From positions 32,093 through 96,092 of the forward strand of contig NZ_JBLZFX010000013.1 of assembly GCF_050753345.1 (NCBI RefSeq): a stretch of DNA of 64,000 nt, in the 5' to 3' direction. The notes beneath the pieces were generated by a model. That model did not search any database and had not been told where the DNA came from. It saw only the letters and a list, made by a program, of their open reading frames with translations. Positions 51,630 through 60,791 of the stretch are shown here, piece after piece. Position 1 is the stretch's first letter. Each line of letters starts with the position of its first letter. The translations under genes and the position numbers were made by a program. The DNA comes from Alkalinema pantanalense. Lineage in GTDB: Bacteria > Cyanobacteriota > Cyanobacteriia > Leptolyngbyales > Leptolyngbyaceae.

Positions 51630-52565
51630 ATGGCGCGTTCCTTTCCCTCTCTAGCAACGTCAGCGCAGCAATCTCAAAAGCGTCGATCGATCCGTCAAGT
51701 TCAGGAAAAAGTGATTGAAGGTTTACTGTTTCTAGCTGCGTTTTCCTGTGTGGCAGTCACGATCGCCATTATGGTGATTTTAGGCGTCGAGTCCTTTGGT
51801 TTGTTCCAGCAGATCTCGATCGTTGAATTTCTTACAGGCATCGAATGGGCACCGCTATTTGAACCGCCGAAGTATGGTGTTTTACCTCTCATTACGGGAA
51901 CCTTGACCACAACCTTGGTCGCGCTCTCAGTTGCGATTCCCTTGGGAACCACGATCGCCCTCTTTCTCAGTGAGTTTGCTTCTGCCACTATCCGGGAATG
52001 GACAAAGCCAATTTTGGAACTGCTTGCGGGGATTCCCACCGTCGTTTATGGCTATTTTGCATTGCTGTTTATTACCCCGTTGCTGCAAATGGTGCTGCCG
52101 GATTTGGGGGGATTCAATATGCTGTCGGCAGGGTTGGTCATGGGAGTCATGATTACTCCGTTGATCAGTTCCATTAGTGAAGATGCACTACGATCGGTGC
52201 CTGCGGATCTACGGGAGGGCTCCTACGCAACGGGAGCAACTCGGCTTCAGACGGCCTACAGCGTGGTCTTTCCCGCTGCCCTATCCGGTGTTTCGTCTTC
52301 CTATATCCTCGGAATCTCCCGTGCCGTGGGCGAAACGATGATTGTCGCGATCGCCGCAGGATTGCAGCCAACATTGACCTTTAATCCCCTCGATTCCGCC
52401 GCAACGATGACAGCTTATATTGTCCAGGTCAGTTTGGGGGATTTGCCCCATGGAACAACTGGTTACCAAACAATCTTTGCCGTAGGTCTCACCCTAGTCT
52501 TAATTACATTAGTGTTTAACATCATTGGACATTTTTTGAGCAAGCGCTATCGAGAACGGTATTAA
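51630..52565 (+). CDS. pstC: Phosphate ABC transporter permease PstC
   Basis: 311 residues with six membrane helices. It starts with a helix around EGLLFLAAFSCVAVTIAIMVIL, then PLITGTLTTTLVALSVAIPLG. The EAA region reads VPADLREGSYATGATRLQTAYSVVF, and the conserved ILGISRAVGETMIVAIAAG follows. It pairs with PstA in the inner membrane. Confidence 0.95.
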   Translation: MARSFPSLATSAQQSQKRRSIRQVQEKVIEGLLFLAAFSCVAVTIAIMVILGVESFGLFQQISIVEFLTGIEWAPLFEPPKYGVLPLITGTLTTTLVALSVAIPLGTTIALFLSEFASATIREWTKPILELLAGIPTVVYGYFALLFITPLLQMVLPDLGGFNMLSAGLVMGVMITPLISSISEDALRSVPADLREGSYATGATRLQTAYSVVFPAALSGVSSSYILGISRAVGETMIVAIAAGLQPTLTFNPLDSAATMTAYIVQVSLGDLPHGTTGYQTIFAVGLTLVLITLVFNIIGHFLSKRYRERY

Positions 52566-52655
52566 ACGGATTTTTATTTATTCTGCGATCTAGTGTAATC
52601 AGCATTACCTCAACCATTACAGGTTTGATCGAGCTTCTGTATCTCCATCCATGCC

Positions 52656-53594
52656 ATGACACCTTCCTCTCTGACCCCTCCTGCCTTAAATTCCATTCAC
52701 CAAGCTGTCTCGCGACGGCAACTCCTTAGCCAATCCTTCGCGATCGTAGGTGTGGTAGGCATTTTGATTGCAGTCATTACGCTGATTGCTCTGATCCTAC
52801 AAATGGTGCTCCAAGGTGCGCCAAAACTCAACTGGCAATTTCTCATCTCCTTTGCCGATCCCGATCCTGCGATCGCCGGAATTTTGGCCGCTTGGGTGGG
52901 AACGGGCTTAGTGATGTTGGTGACGGTGACGGCGGCGGTTCCCATCGGGATCGCAGCGGGGGTGTACTTAGAGGAATATGCGAAAAAGAATTGGCTCTCG
53001 GATTTGATTGAAATTAACGTGACGAATTTGGCGGGGGTGCCCTCGATCGTCTACGGCCTGCTTGCCCTAGGGTTATTTAAGTACTACTTCAACTTAGGCG
53101 AAAGCATTCTCACGGCAGGATTGACCTTAGCGCTTCTGGTGCTCCCGGTGGTGATTGTGACGACTCGGGAAGCGTTACGGGCCATTCCCAACGCCCTACG
53201 GGAAGCCGCCTACGCCATGGGTGCTAGCAAATGGCAAATGATTGCCCACCATCTGTTGCCCTACTCGATGGGCAGTATCCTAACGGGGGTGATTATTGGT
53301 CTTTCCCGCGCGATCGGGGAAACGGCTCCCCTTGTGACGATCGGGGCTCTGACCTTTATTGCCTTCTTGCCCGAATCACCTTTCACAGCCTCTTTTCCCT
53401 TTATTTCCTTGGAGTGGCTCAAAGCTCCCTTTACGGTGTTACCCATTCAAATGTTTAACTGGGTATCCCGGCCAGAAATTGAGTTTCAAACGAATGCAGC
53501 AGCGGCAGGGGTGATCTTAATTGCAATGACTTTATCAATGAATGGGTTGGCAATCTATTTACGCTATCGCGTTCGAAAAGGGCTTAAGTGGTAG
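52656..53594 (+). CDS. pstA: Phosphate ABC transporter permease PstA
   Basis: 312 residues, six membrane helices. Typical PstA segments are VYLEEYAKKNWLSDLIEINVTNLAGVPSIVYGLL in sequence, the EAA loop AIPNALREAAYAMGASKWQM, and GLSRAIGETAPLVTIGAL. It follows pstC by 90 bp. Confidence 0.95.
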   Translation: MTPSSLTPPALNSIHQAVSRRQLLSQSFAIVGVVGILIAVITLIALILQMVLQGAPKLNWQFLISFADPDPAIAGILAAWVGTGLVMLVTVTAAVPIGIAAGVYLEEYAKKNWLSDLIEINVTNLAGVPSIVYGLLALGLFKYYFNLGESILTAGLTLALLVLPVVIVTTREALRAIPNALREAAYAMGASKWQMIAHHLLPYSMGSILTGVIIGLSRAIGETAPLVTIGALTFIAFLPESPFTASFPFISLEWLKAPFTVLPIQMFNWVSRPEIEFQTNAAAAGVILIAMTLSMNGLAIYLRYRVRKGLKW

Positions 53595-53666
53595 CGTCAA
53601 TGCAAGAAACATCGACGAGATCGGAATTACTACACCTCACCTCAACCGTTTAGAAAGCTTAAAGTC

Positions 53667-54455
53667 ATGCTAGAAACAGTCTTACAAACCACACCGATCC
53701 AACCCAAAGTAGAAGCTGCTAGTCTCAATTTCTACTATGGCAGTATCCATGCCCTCAAGAACATCAATCTCATCCTGCCGGACAAGCAAATTACGGCGCT
53801 GATTGGGCCATCTGGCTGTGGCAAGACGACGTTGCTGCGCTGCTTTAACCGGATGCATGATCTCTATCCCGGCAATCGCTATGAGGGAGAAATCATTCTG
53901 GATGGTGCGGTCAATATTTTGTCCCGTCGCCTTGATCCGATCGAAGTGCGGATGCGGGTTGGCATGGTGTTTCAACGTCCAAATCCCTTCCCGAAATCGA
54001 TTTTTGAGAATGTGGCCTACGGGCTGCGGGTGCGGGGGGAAAAGAACCGCACGACGATCGCAGAAAAAGTCGAGAAAGCATTGCAAGATGCGGCCCTGTG
54101 GAATGAAGTAAAAGATCGGTTACAGGATATGGCGTTTAATCTTTCGGGAGGGCAACAGCAACGGCTTTGCATTGCCCGTGCGCTGGCGACCGATCCAGAA
54201 TTGATTTTGTTTGATGAGCCAACTTCGGCCCTCGACCCGATCTCCACGGCTAACGTGGAAGATTTGATGACGAAGCTCAAGCATCAAGTCACGATTTTGA
54301 TTGTCACCCACAGTATGCAACAGGCAGCGCGACTTTCTGACTACACCGCTTTTATGTATCTGGGGGAACTGGTTGAGCACGATCGGACTGAGGTCATTTT
54401 TAATGATCCACTGAACAAACAAACCAAGGATTACATTAGCGGTCGATTTGGCTAA
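53667..54455 (+). CDS. pstB: Phosphate ABC transporter ATP-binding protein PstB
   Basis: 262 residues. Walker A is GPSGCGKTTLLRCFNRM, the signature is LSGGQQQRLCIARALA, Walker B is LILFDEPTSALDP, and the switch His is in VTHSMQQA. The segment LNFYYGSIHALKNINL and the ending KQTKDYISGRFG are diagnostic of PstB. It is the last gene of the operon. Confidence 0.97.
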   Translation: MLETVLQTTPIQPKVEAASLNFYYGSIHALKNINLILPDKQITALIGPSGCGKTTLLRCFNRMHDLYPGNRYEGEIILDGAVNILSRRLDPIEVRMRVGMVFQRPNPFPKSIFENVAYGLRVRGEKNRTTIAEKVEKALQDAALWNEVKDRLQDMAFNLSGGQQQRLCIARALATDPELILFDEPTSALDPISTANVEDLMTKLKHQVTILIVTHSMQQAARLSDYTAFMYLGELVEHDRTEVIFNDPLNKQTKDYISGRFG

Positions 54456-54565
54456 TGAATTAAGTCGCTTCTAAGAATTTCAATAGTTGATGAAAATTAC
54501 CATTGGATAATCATCACTGTTGAAATGATCAAACCAGTCAATTTTGCAATACTACCTGGATACCT

Positions 54566-55465
54566 ATGCAGACATCAAAAGGCACATTACTCCTCGACCC
54601 CCAACCTACGCCTCAGGAACCGTTGCCCAATCCCAACACACCTGAGCCTCCTAAATCCAGGCGATTGGCCCTGCTAAATAATTGGCAGCAATGGATTAAA
54701 CCGATGCTTTTGTTATCGGCTGGCGTCCATGCCTTGATTTTCTTCACGCCCCTCACTAGTCTGAACAAACCTCAGCCTAAGGAAAAAGAACCGCCCGTTA
54801 AGTTATCCCGACTCTCGGATAAGGTATTGGTTAAAACGTTGCCGAAAGTGAAAGTGACCGATGCAGTGAAACCTGCTGTGCCACCGGTGAAAGTTGCTTC
54901 GACTAGCCCGATCGTGATTAAGGAAAGCCCTAAACCTGAGCCGGAGAAGAAAGCGGAACCTAAGTCGCCGGAGAAGAAAGCGGAGACAAAGCCCGCGACC
55001 CCCACAACCGATTCTGGATCAACGGAGGGTGCCAATGCCAACGAGGTAGATGCTGATAAGGCTACCACCGATAAAAACGAAGCATCTAAGTTGGATGCAG
55101 AATCTCAAAAGTTCTCTGATGTGATTGTTGGTCTTCGGAAGGCGCTGAACCCGAGTGAAGATAACGAACCTGAGGTAGATCCCTATCTGTTGCCTGAACC
55201 AACGGAGTTTTTCCCGAACCCGGATGATTCGACCCAAGTGGTGGGAGGCATTCTAGGAAAATCTTGGATTTCCAATACTGATGTCGATAGTGTTGCAGCG
55301 AGTTTAGGCAGTCAGTTTGCCGATGGATTTACCAAGAAAGCGTCCTATGGGGGAGGCGATGTTTTTGAGGCTAAACTCGGTTCTACGGTACGGTATGTCA
55401 GTTTGGTCAATGTCAATAGCGGCAGTGGAGTGATTGTATTTCTCTGGAATAAATCCCCGGTATAG
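54566..55465 (+). CDS. Envelope protein, TonB-like layout (one membrane helix, Pro/Lys-rich spacer)
   Basis: 299 residues. A Pro-rich N-terminal tail of 45 residues is followed by one membrane helix (MLLLSAGVHALIFFTPL, about 49-65) and a Pro/Lys/Glu-rich region to about residue 165 that should span the periplasm. The C-terminal domain (about 185-299) is unlike TonB itself (PYLLPEPTEFFPNPDD, then GGGDVFEAKLGSTVRYVSLV). Similar proteins are found in cyanobacteria without an assigned role. It lies 110 bp after pstB; whether it is part of the phosphate unit is unclear. Confidence 0.75.
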   Translation: MQTSKGTLLLDPQPTPQEPLPNPNTPEPPKSRRLALLNNWQQWIKPMLLLSAGVHALIFFTPLTSLNKPQPKEKEPPVKLSRLSDKVLVKTLPKVKVTDAVKPAVPPVKVASTSPIVIKESPKPEPEKKAEPKSPEKKAETKPATPTTDSGSTEGANANEVDADKATTDKNEASKLDAESQKFSDVIVGLRKALNPSEDNEPEVDPYLLPEPTEFFPNPDDSTQVVGGILGKSWISNTDVDSVAASLGSQFADGFTKKASYGGGDVFEAKLGSTVRYVSLVNVNSGSGVIVFLWNKSPV

Positions 55466-55529
55466 CTGTGGTGTCCAGCCAAAGGTCAATACACCTTGGA
55501 TTAAGCAAGTAGTGAAGTAGATGATCAGG

Positions 55530-55562
55530 GTGTGTGTTGCTCTCTGAGTCAGCGACACACAC
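55530..55562. terminator. Possible hairpin between convergent genes
   Basis: GTGTGTGT (55530-55537) can pair with ACACACAC (55555-55562) around a 17-nt loop between the convergent TonB-like gene and nadA. No T-run is present, so this is a weak candidate. Confidence 0.35.
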
Positions 55563-55574
55563 ACAAGCACTTCT

Positions 55575-56531
55575 TTAACTCATTTCCAACATACGTTGAA
55601 TGGGGCGCAGGGCTGCGACTCGGGTCGCTTCCGGAAGGGTAATTTCTGGCGTTCTATTTTTCATGGCTAAATACAATTTTTCCAGCGTATTCAACCGCAT
55701 GTGGGGACATTCATTACAAGCACAATTGTTCAGTGGCGGCGCAGGAATAAATTTCTTATCAGGAGCGGCTTTTTGCATTTGGTGAATGATGCCCGGTTCC
55801 GTGACCACGATGAACGATGAACTGGGACTTTGTTGGCAGTATTTGAGTAATCCGGTGGTGGAGGCGATGTAGTTGGCGTGTTTGAGCAGGGGAATTTCGC
55901 ATTCCGGGTGGGCAATGACTTCCGCCTGGGGATGGGCCATTTTGAGTTCAATCAGTTTTTTCTCAGAAAACGTCTCGTGTACCATGCAACTCCCCTGCCA
56001 GAGCACCATGTCTCGCCCGGTCTGCTCCATGACGTAGCGTCCTAGGTTGCGATCGGGGGCGAAGATAATCGGTTGCTCCAGGGGAATTTGGTTGACAATT
56101 TTAACGGCGTTGGCGCTGGTGCAGATGATGTCACTCATCGCTTTGATTTCCGCTGTGCAGTTGATGTAGGAAATCACGATGTGATCTGGGTGCTGCCGTT
56201 TGAAGTCGGCGAAGGCATCCGGGGGGCAACTGTCAGCCAGGGAGCAGCCAGCGGCTAAGTCGGGCAGGAGAACTAATTTTTCGGGGTTAAGAATTTTGGC
56301 AGTTTCCGCCATAAAGTGAACCCCAGCGAAGATGATGACATCCGCCTGGGTTTGGGCTGCCTGCTGGGACAGTCCGAGGGAATCACCCAGATAATCCGCA
56401 ATGTCTTGAATCTCAGAATCTTGGTAGTAATGCGCCAAAATCACGGCATTCAGGTCTTTTTTGAGATCTCGAATGGCGGCAAATAGATCGCGCGGCAAGG
56501 GATTTTGGGTCGATGCAACGGTGGTAAACAC
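55575..56531 (-). CDS. nadA: Quinolinate synthase A
   Basis: About 318 residues from a GTG at 56531 (VFTTVASTQNPLPRDLF), which matches the usual family length. The frame is open to a TTG at 56624, but that extension is low in conservation. Key parts are LNAVILAHYYQDSEIQDIAD, AGVHFMAETAKILNP, and the three Fe-S cysteines in AAGCSLADSCPP, WQGSCMVHE and CNECPHMRL. It condenses iminoaspartate with dihydroxyacetone phosphate to quinolinate for NAD synthesis. It is divergent from mutS2. Confidence 0.94.
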   Translation of the reverse strand: MFTTVASTQNPLPRDLFAAIRDLKKDLNAVILAHYYQDSEIQDIADYLGDSLGLSQQAAQTQADVIIFAGVHFMAETAKILNPEKLVLLPDLAAGCSLADSCPPDAFADFKRQHPDHIVISYINCTAEIKAMSDIICTSANAVKIVNQIPLEQPIIFAPDRNLGRYVMEQTGRDMVLWQGSCMVHETFSEKKLIELKMAHPQAEVIAHPECEIPLLKHANYIASTTGLLKYCQQSPSSSFIVVTEPGIIHQMQKAAPDKKFIPAPPLNNCACNECPHMRLNTLEKLYLAMKNRTPEITLPEATRVAALRPIQRMLEMS

Positions 56532-56797
56532 GATCGAAGGATCCTTGGGTGAGATGGATGAGAGTAGATATTTATAGTTTAAATTACCAAAATTAAAAGT
56601 CAATATTTTATCAGAAATTACCAAGAAGATAATTTCTTTGGATCCGTCAAGACGGGTGTGCGGAATCCAGAAATCCTAGAATAGGGCTTTTGGTGCATCC
56701 TTGGGCAGAAAATGCCGGAGTTCAGATCGGCAAGTCCTCGGCCCAGGGTGTCGCTCCGAACACCATCCCTTAGAATGGAAGCAGTCCTGTTTCTCTG

Positions 56798-59371
56798 ATG
56801 AACGCTTTGATTTCCCCTGCTAGCCCACAAAATTTGACTCAAACAACTTTGACCCAGCCCGATCGCAGCCAGCAAGAAACCCTAGACCTGTTAGAGTGGT
56901 CGCGGCTCTGTCAGCATTTGGCGACCTTTGCGGCGACGAAGTTAGGGGCGATCGCGGCACGGAATTTGCAAATTCCGACCACCCAAGGCGAAACGCTGCA
57001 ATTATTGGCCCAGACCCGTGAAGTTTATACGCTGGAAAATCAGTTGGCCAGTGGGCTTCAGTTTACGGGCATTCAAGACATTGGGGATGCGTTAGAACGA
57101 TCGGCGTTGCAAGGGATTCTCTCCGGGGAGGAGTTGCTGGAAATTGCGACGACCTTGGCGGGAGCACGAAATTTACGGCGGACGATCGAGAATCAGGACA
57201 ATTTGCCAACGCTGACGGAATTGGTTGCGGAATTGCGAACCTATCCTGAAATTGAACAGGAAATTTATCGCTGCATTGACGATCGGGGGAAGGTGACGGA
57301 ACGGGCCAGTCCGAAGCTGGCGGACATTCGGGAAAAAATTCGCAGCACCCGCGATCGAATCTATAGCATCTTACAAAAAATGCTAAGTCGCCATGGGAAT
57401 GCGATTCAGGAACCCGTGATTACTCAACGGGATGGCCGTTTTGTGATTCCCGTCAAAGCGCCCCAAAAGGATGCCATTCCGGGGATTGTCCACGATGCCT
57501 CTATGAGTGGAGCCACGCTGTATGTGGAACCGCAATCGACGGTACAGATGAATAATGCCCTACGCCAACTGCTGCGGCAGGAGCAGGCGGAGGAAGAAGC
57601 GGTTCGGCGCAAGTTAACGGAACAGGTGGCGGCGGTTCAGGAAGATTTGGAAGCGTTGGTGGCGATTTGTACGCGGTTGGATTTAGCCACGGCGCGGGCT
57701 CGCTATAGCTTTTGGTTGGAGGCCAATCCACCGCGATTTATTGACTGGGGGGAAGGGGACAAAACGGAGCCGATCGTGCTGCGGAATTTGCGCCATCCGC
57801 TGTTAATTTGGCAGCAGCAACACGAACAGGGACGCGAAGTGGTGCCGATTCATTTGACGATCGATCCACAGATCCGGGTGGTGGCAATTACGGGGCCGAA
57901 TACCGGGGGAAAAACGGTGACGTTGAAGACCCTGGCGCTGGCAGTATTGATGGCGAAGGTAGGGTTATTTGTTCCGGCGCGGGAACCCGTGGAACTGCCT
58001 TGGTTTAGCCAAGTATTAGCCGATATTGGCGATGAACAGTCATTGCAGCAAAGTTTGTCTACGTTTTCTGGTCACATTCGCCGCATCGGTCGCATTTTGA
58101 ATGCGTTAGCACCGGGTGAAGCATTGCCGATCGCGTTGCCTGAAGCGTTACCGGATGACGGAGCTTCGGATTCTGCGGAAGAGTCTCAAGCGCTGATGGC
58201 GGCATTGTCTTCGGAAGCTTCTACCACGGTTTCCAGAGCGTTGTCTAATTCCCTGGTGCTGTTGGATGAGGTCGGTGCAGGGACTGATCCGTCCGAGGGC
58301 AGTGCCCTGGCGATCGCGCTGTTGAAGCATTTGGCCGACCATACAAAATTGACGATCGCGACAACCCACTTTGGCGAGTTAAAGGCGTTGAAATACCAGG
58401 ACGATCGCTTTGAAAATGCCTCGGTGGAGTTTGATGATGTGTCGCTGTCGCCGACCTATCGCTTGCTGTGGGGCATTCCGGGCCGATCGAATGCACTGAC
58501 GATCGCGCGGCGGTTGGGGTTACAGGATTCTGTGGTGGATGCGGCGCAGACCTATGTGGGCGGGCTGTCCCAGGATATCAACGACGTGATTGCGGGATTG
58601 GAAGCGCAGCGGCGGGAACAGGAGACTAAGGCGAAGGAAGCCGATCGTCTTATCAAACAAGCGGAGTTTTTCTATGAGCAGGTGACGGCAAAGGCGCAAA
58701 AGCTGAAGGAACGGGAACGGGAACTGAAGCAGGCCCAGGAAGATGCGGTGCAGAAAATGCTGTTGGATGCGAAGTCGCAGATTGCCCAGGTGATTAAGCA
58801 GTTGCAGAAGGGGACTCCGACGGCGCAGGATGCGCAAGCGGCGACGGAACAGTTACAGAAGGTTGCCAATCGCCATTTGCCATCAGCACAACCGAAGCAG
58901 AAACCAGGATTTCAGCCGAAGGTGGGCGATCGGGTGCGGATTCCGCGCTTGGGGCAGACGGCGGAAGTGCTGGCGGTGGATGAGGAGGATTTGACGGTTC
59001 GGTTTGGCATCATGAAGATGACCATTTCGATCTATGAAATTGAATCGCTACAAGGCCAAAAGGTACAACGGGAGGAGAAACCGAAGGAGAATCGCAAGGC
59101 AGAACCGACACCTCCACCGTTAGCGCCTGCGATCCGGACAGAGAGCAATACGTTTGATATTCGGGGTAGTCGGGTGGCGGATGCGGAAATTACGATCGAT
59201 CGGGCGATTTCCGCAGCCCAAGGCCCGATTTGGATCATCCATGGGCACGGGACGGGGAAACTTCGCCAAGGGGTGCATGAGTTTTTGAAGCAGCATCATC
59301 GGGTGGCGAAGTTTGAGGCGGCGGAGAAGCACGATGGGGGATCGGGGGTGACGGTGGTTTATCCGCGCTAA
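56798..59371 (+). CDS. mutS2: Endonuclease MutS2 (MutS core plus Smr domain)
   Basis: 857 residues. The domains are a MutS lever/clamp region (about 30-330); an ATPase with Walker A GPNTGGKTVTLKTL (about 366-379), the STFSGHIRRI segment and Walker B LVLLDEVGAGTDPSEGSALA; a long coiled coil (about 600-660); a KOW-like stretch (PKVGDRVRIPRLGQTAEVLAV); and a C-terminal Smr nuclease domain (DIRGSRVADAEITIDRAI, then IIHGHGTGKLRQGVHEFL). An insert of about 30 residues rich in Ala/Ser/Glu (EALPDDGASDSAEESQAL) interrupts the ATPase. MutS2 proteins act on branched DNA and collided ribosomes rather than in mismatch repair. Confidence 0.96.
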   Translation: MNALISPASPQNLTQTTLTQPDRSQQETLDLLEWSRLCQHLATFAATKLGAIAARNLQIPTTQGETLQLLAQTREVYTLENQLASGLQFTGIQDIGDALERSALQGILSGEELLEIATTLAGARNLRRTIENQDNLPTLTELVAELRTYPEIEQEIYRCIDDRGKVTERASPKLADIREKIRSTRDRIYSILQKMLSRHGNAIQEPVITQRDGRFVIPVKAPQKDAIPGIVHDASMSGATLYVEPQSTVQMNNALRQLLRQEQAEEEAVRRKLTEQVAAVQEDLEALVAICTRLDLATARARYSFWLEANPPRFIDWGEGDKTEPIVLRNLRHPLLIWQQQHEQGREVVPIHLTIDPQIRVVAITGPNTGGKTVTLKTLALAVLMAKVGLFVPAREPVELPWFSQVLADIGDEQSLQQSLSTFSGHIRRIGRILNALAPGEALPIALPEALPDDGASDSAEESQALMAALSSEASTTVSRALSNSLVLLDEVGAGTDPSEGSALAIALLKHLADHTKLTIATTHFGELKALKYQDDRFENASVEFDDVSLSPTYRLLWGIPGRSNALTIARRLGLQDSVVDAAQTYVGGLSQDINDVIAGLEAQRREQETKAKEADRLIKQAEFFYEQVTAKAQKLKERERELKQAQEDAVQKMLLDAKSQIAQVIKQLQKGTPTAQDAQAATEQLQKVANRHLPSAQPKQKPGFQPKVGDRVRIPRLGQTAEVLAVDEEDLTVRFGIMKMTISIYEIESLQGQKVQREEKPKENRKAEPTPPPLAPAIRTESNTFDIRGSRVADAEITIDRAISAAQGPIWIIHGHGTGKLRQGVHEFLKQHHRVAKFEAAEKHDGGSGVTVVYPR

Positions 59372-59401
59372 GGGAGTTTCAGAGCTCGATCGTGCTTGTC
59401 C

Positions 59402-59435
59402 AAAAACCCGGTTTTTCAGAAAAACCGGGTTTTTT
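59402..59435. terminator. Strong terminator between mutS2 and the convergent small gene
   Basis: A perfect 15-bp stem (59402-59416 with 59420-59434; CCCGG core, flanked by A5 and T5) with a 3-nt CAG loop and a T-tail. A- and T-runs on both sides allow use from both strands, which suits the convergent genes. Confidence 0.92.
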
Positions 59436-59443
59436 AGGTAACA

Positions 59444-59656
59444 CTAGGCTCGATCGCGTTCCATCATGCTGATGTATTTCCAATCGGAACCGAGGACGGG
59501 GATGGGTGGACTCCAACGCACACGATCGCTGAAACGCAAACTATGTAACTGATTAATCGCTGCTTGCACGTCTTCGCGGGTGCCTAGTAAATAAAATTGC
59601 AACGGTCTACGTTCCCCATCGCTAACACGATCGGGATTCACAAAGCCAGTAAACAT
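59444..59656 (-). CDS. Small protein behind a structured leader (70 residues, family shared with the gene at 32324)
   Basis: Start at the ATG at 59656 with AGGAG seven bases upstream; the longer frame to 59695 runs into the leader RNA. The first part, MFTGFVNPDRVSDGERR, is followed by LQFYLLGTREDVQAAINQLH and SLRFSDRVRWSPPIPVLGSD. The segment G-x4-V-x-A-A-I-x2-L-H-x-L-x-F-x5-W-S matches the 61-residue protein at 32324-32509 position by position. Both look like small alpha/beta proteins without signal peptide or metal site. Similar small proteins occur in other cyanobacteria, but I know no function. Confidence 0.8.
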   Translation of the reverse strand: MFTGFVNPDRVSDGERRPLQFYLLGTREDVQAAINQLHSLRFSDRVRWSPPIPVLGSDWKYISMMERDRA

Positions 59657-59798
59657 GGGATTTCTCCTGATTGTTGGGACGGGAAGAAACCCCAAAAATT
59701 AAGGCCACCCTTTTGCACAGGACAAGTAGGGTGGCCCGATCGAATGTTACAATCCGTGTCAGACCGCCTTGCTGCTGTGATCAGCTTGGGGGTTTAGC
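59657..59798 (-). promoter_or_regulatory. Structured leader RNA B upstream of the 70-residue gene
   Basis: On the minus strand: the box GCTAAACCCCCAAGC (59798-59784), 14 of 15 bases as in leader A; a TGAC-CGGATTG segment near 59761-59750; a hairpin GGCCACCC (59736-59729) with GGGTGGCC (59710-59703); then TTTTT-GGGG-TTT (59698-59687). AAACCCC in the 5' box can pair with GGGGTTT behind the T-run over 7 bp. Compared with leader A the pairing partners change together (AAACCCC/GGGGTTT versus AAGCCC/GGGTTT), which supports the fold. It is probably an attenuator or riboswitch-like element. Confidence 0.6.
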
Positions 59799-60117
59799 TG
59801 CCCTCTGTTGGGTGGAATCAACTGGGGCAGCGCCTTAATTTTTGGGAGACTAGCTGATTCAATTGAGCCGTTTAAAACGATTGTACTCAGCTATGAGAAA
59901 CAAGCCTACGGACAAACCAGGGTTCTGTCAACCGTATTGGGTAATTTTGTAATTCTGTTGCAATCCTGTGATGTTTGGTAATATTCCCCAACGGGGCGAT
60001 CGTGGGAGAGGTGAGGGGCGATTGCTTGGGGCAATTTGGCAGACTCTGCGGAATTCGCTGCTTTTTCTATGAAGATGGTCATAATCAAGAGAGTCCCCTG
60101 AATGGAGCGCATTTCCC
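59799..60117. other. Spacer upstream of the effector/NLR pair; no gene seen
   Basis: About 320 bp. GCTGCCC (59796-59802) and GGGGCAGC (59824-59831) can form a hairpin close to the 5' end of leader B. The rest should contain the promoters of leader B (minus) and of the effector-like gene (plus). No conserved coding frame was found. Confidence 0.5.
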
Positions 60118-60594
60118 ATGGAACCGATTACGACGGCGACGATCGTGACTTTGGTGCTGACGAAGGCGATCGAGAAGAATGGCGAGAAGATTACGGAGGC
60201 GGTGTGGACGGTGGCGGGGAAGCTGCTGACGAAGCTGAAGGAGAAGATGCCGCTGACGGGGATGAAGTTGGAACAGGTGCAGACGAATCCCGCGCTGATG
60301 GAGTCTCACCCGAAGGATTTTGGGGTGGAGGTGTTGGAAGGGGAGATTGTAGAGGCAGTGAAGGATGGGGAGGTGTTGGCGCTGGCGGAGGCGGTGGCGC
60401 AAGCGGTGAAGGCAGAGGGGATTACGGTGCGGCGCATGGTGGTTTTGAGCGATGTTCAGGCGGAGGAGTCGATCGTGGTGGGAAAAGTACAGCAAGAATC
60501 GACTGGGGGAGAGGCTGCGGAACAGGTCGTGGCTGAAAAAGTTAAGGCAAAAAGTATACAGATTGGGGATGTGACTCAAAAACAATCGCTGTAA
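60118..60594 (+). CDS. Small effector-like protein with C-terminal amyloid-type motif (NLR partner)
   Basis: 158 residues. The N-terminal part (MEPITTATIVTLVLTKAIEK, then ITEAVWTVAGKLLTKLKEK) is an amphipathic to hydrophobic helical region similar in kind to bacterial membrane-acting effector domains such as Bell. A linker with EIVEAVKDGEVLALAEAVAQAV follows. The C-terminus carries SIQIGDVTQ (residues 146-154); IQIG is the core tetrad of RHIM-type amyloid motifs. The adjacent NB-ARC protein has LRIGDITQ near its N-terminus. The arrangement fits effector/receptor amyloid-signalling pairs; this is inference from motif and gene order. Confidence 0.65.
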   Translation: MEPITTATIVTLVLTKAIEKNGEKITEAVWTVAGKLLTKLKEKMPLTGMKLEQVQTNPALMESHPKDFGVEVLEGEIVEAVKDGEVLALAEAVAQAVKAEGITVRRMVVLSDVQAEESIVVGKVQQESTGGEAAEQVVAEKVKAKSIQIGDVTQKQSL

Positions 60595-60623
60595 ATCATT
60601 AATCGCGAGGTTGCTCAGTATTC

Positions 60624-60762
60624 GATCCCCCTAAATCCCCCTTAATAAGGGGGACTTTGAATCTATTTTTTCCAGTTCCCCCTTTATTTCTAGCGTTAGC
60701 GGCGCGTAGCGTGGGGGCTAGGGAGGATGAGATCTGTAGCGTTAATAAAACAATTTGGTATA
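60624..60762. repeat. Palindromic dispersed repeat, copy 3
   Basis: Same orientation as copy 1 (27941-28091). It starts GATCCCCCTAAATCCCCC and runs through AGGGGGACTTTGAA to a TGTAGCGTT...AATTTGGTATAA end. The second palindrome is replaced by about 30 bp containing AGCGTTAGCGGCGCGTAGCG. The repeat separates the effector-like gene from its NLR and covers the region upstream of the NLR start. Confidence 0.8.
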
Positions 60763-60791
60763 AGAGTACTCCAGCAATTTTATTTATTCCT

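Noticed and set aside
60657..60791. N-terminal extension of the NB-ARC protein
   Set aside because: It is translated from the dispersed repeat and has no protein character. The ATG at 60792 fits better.
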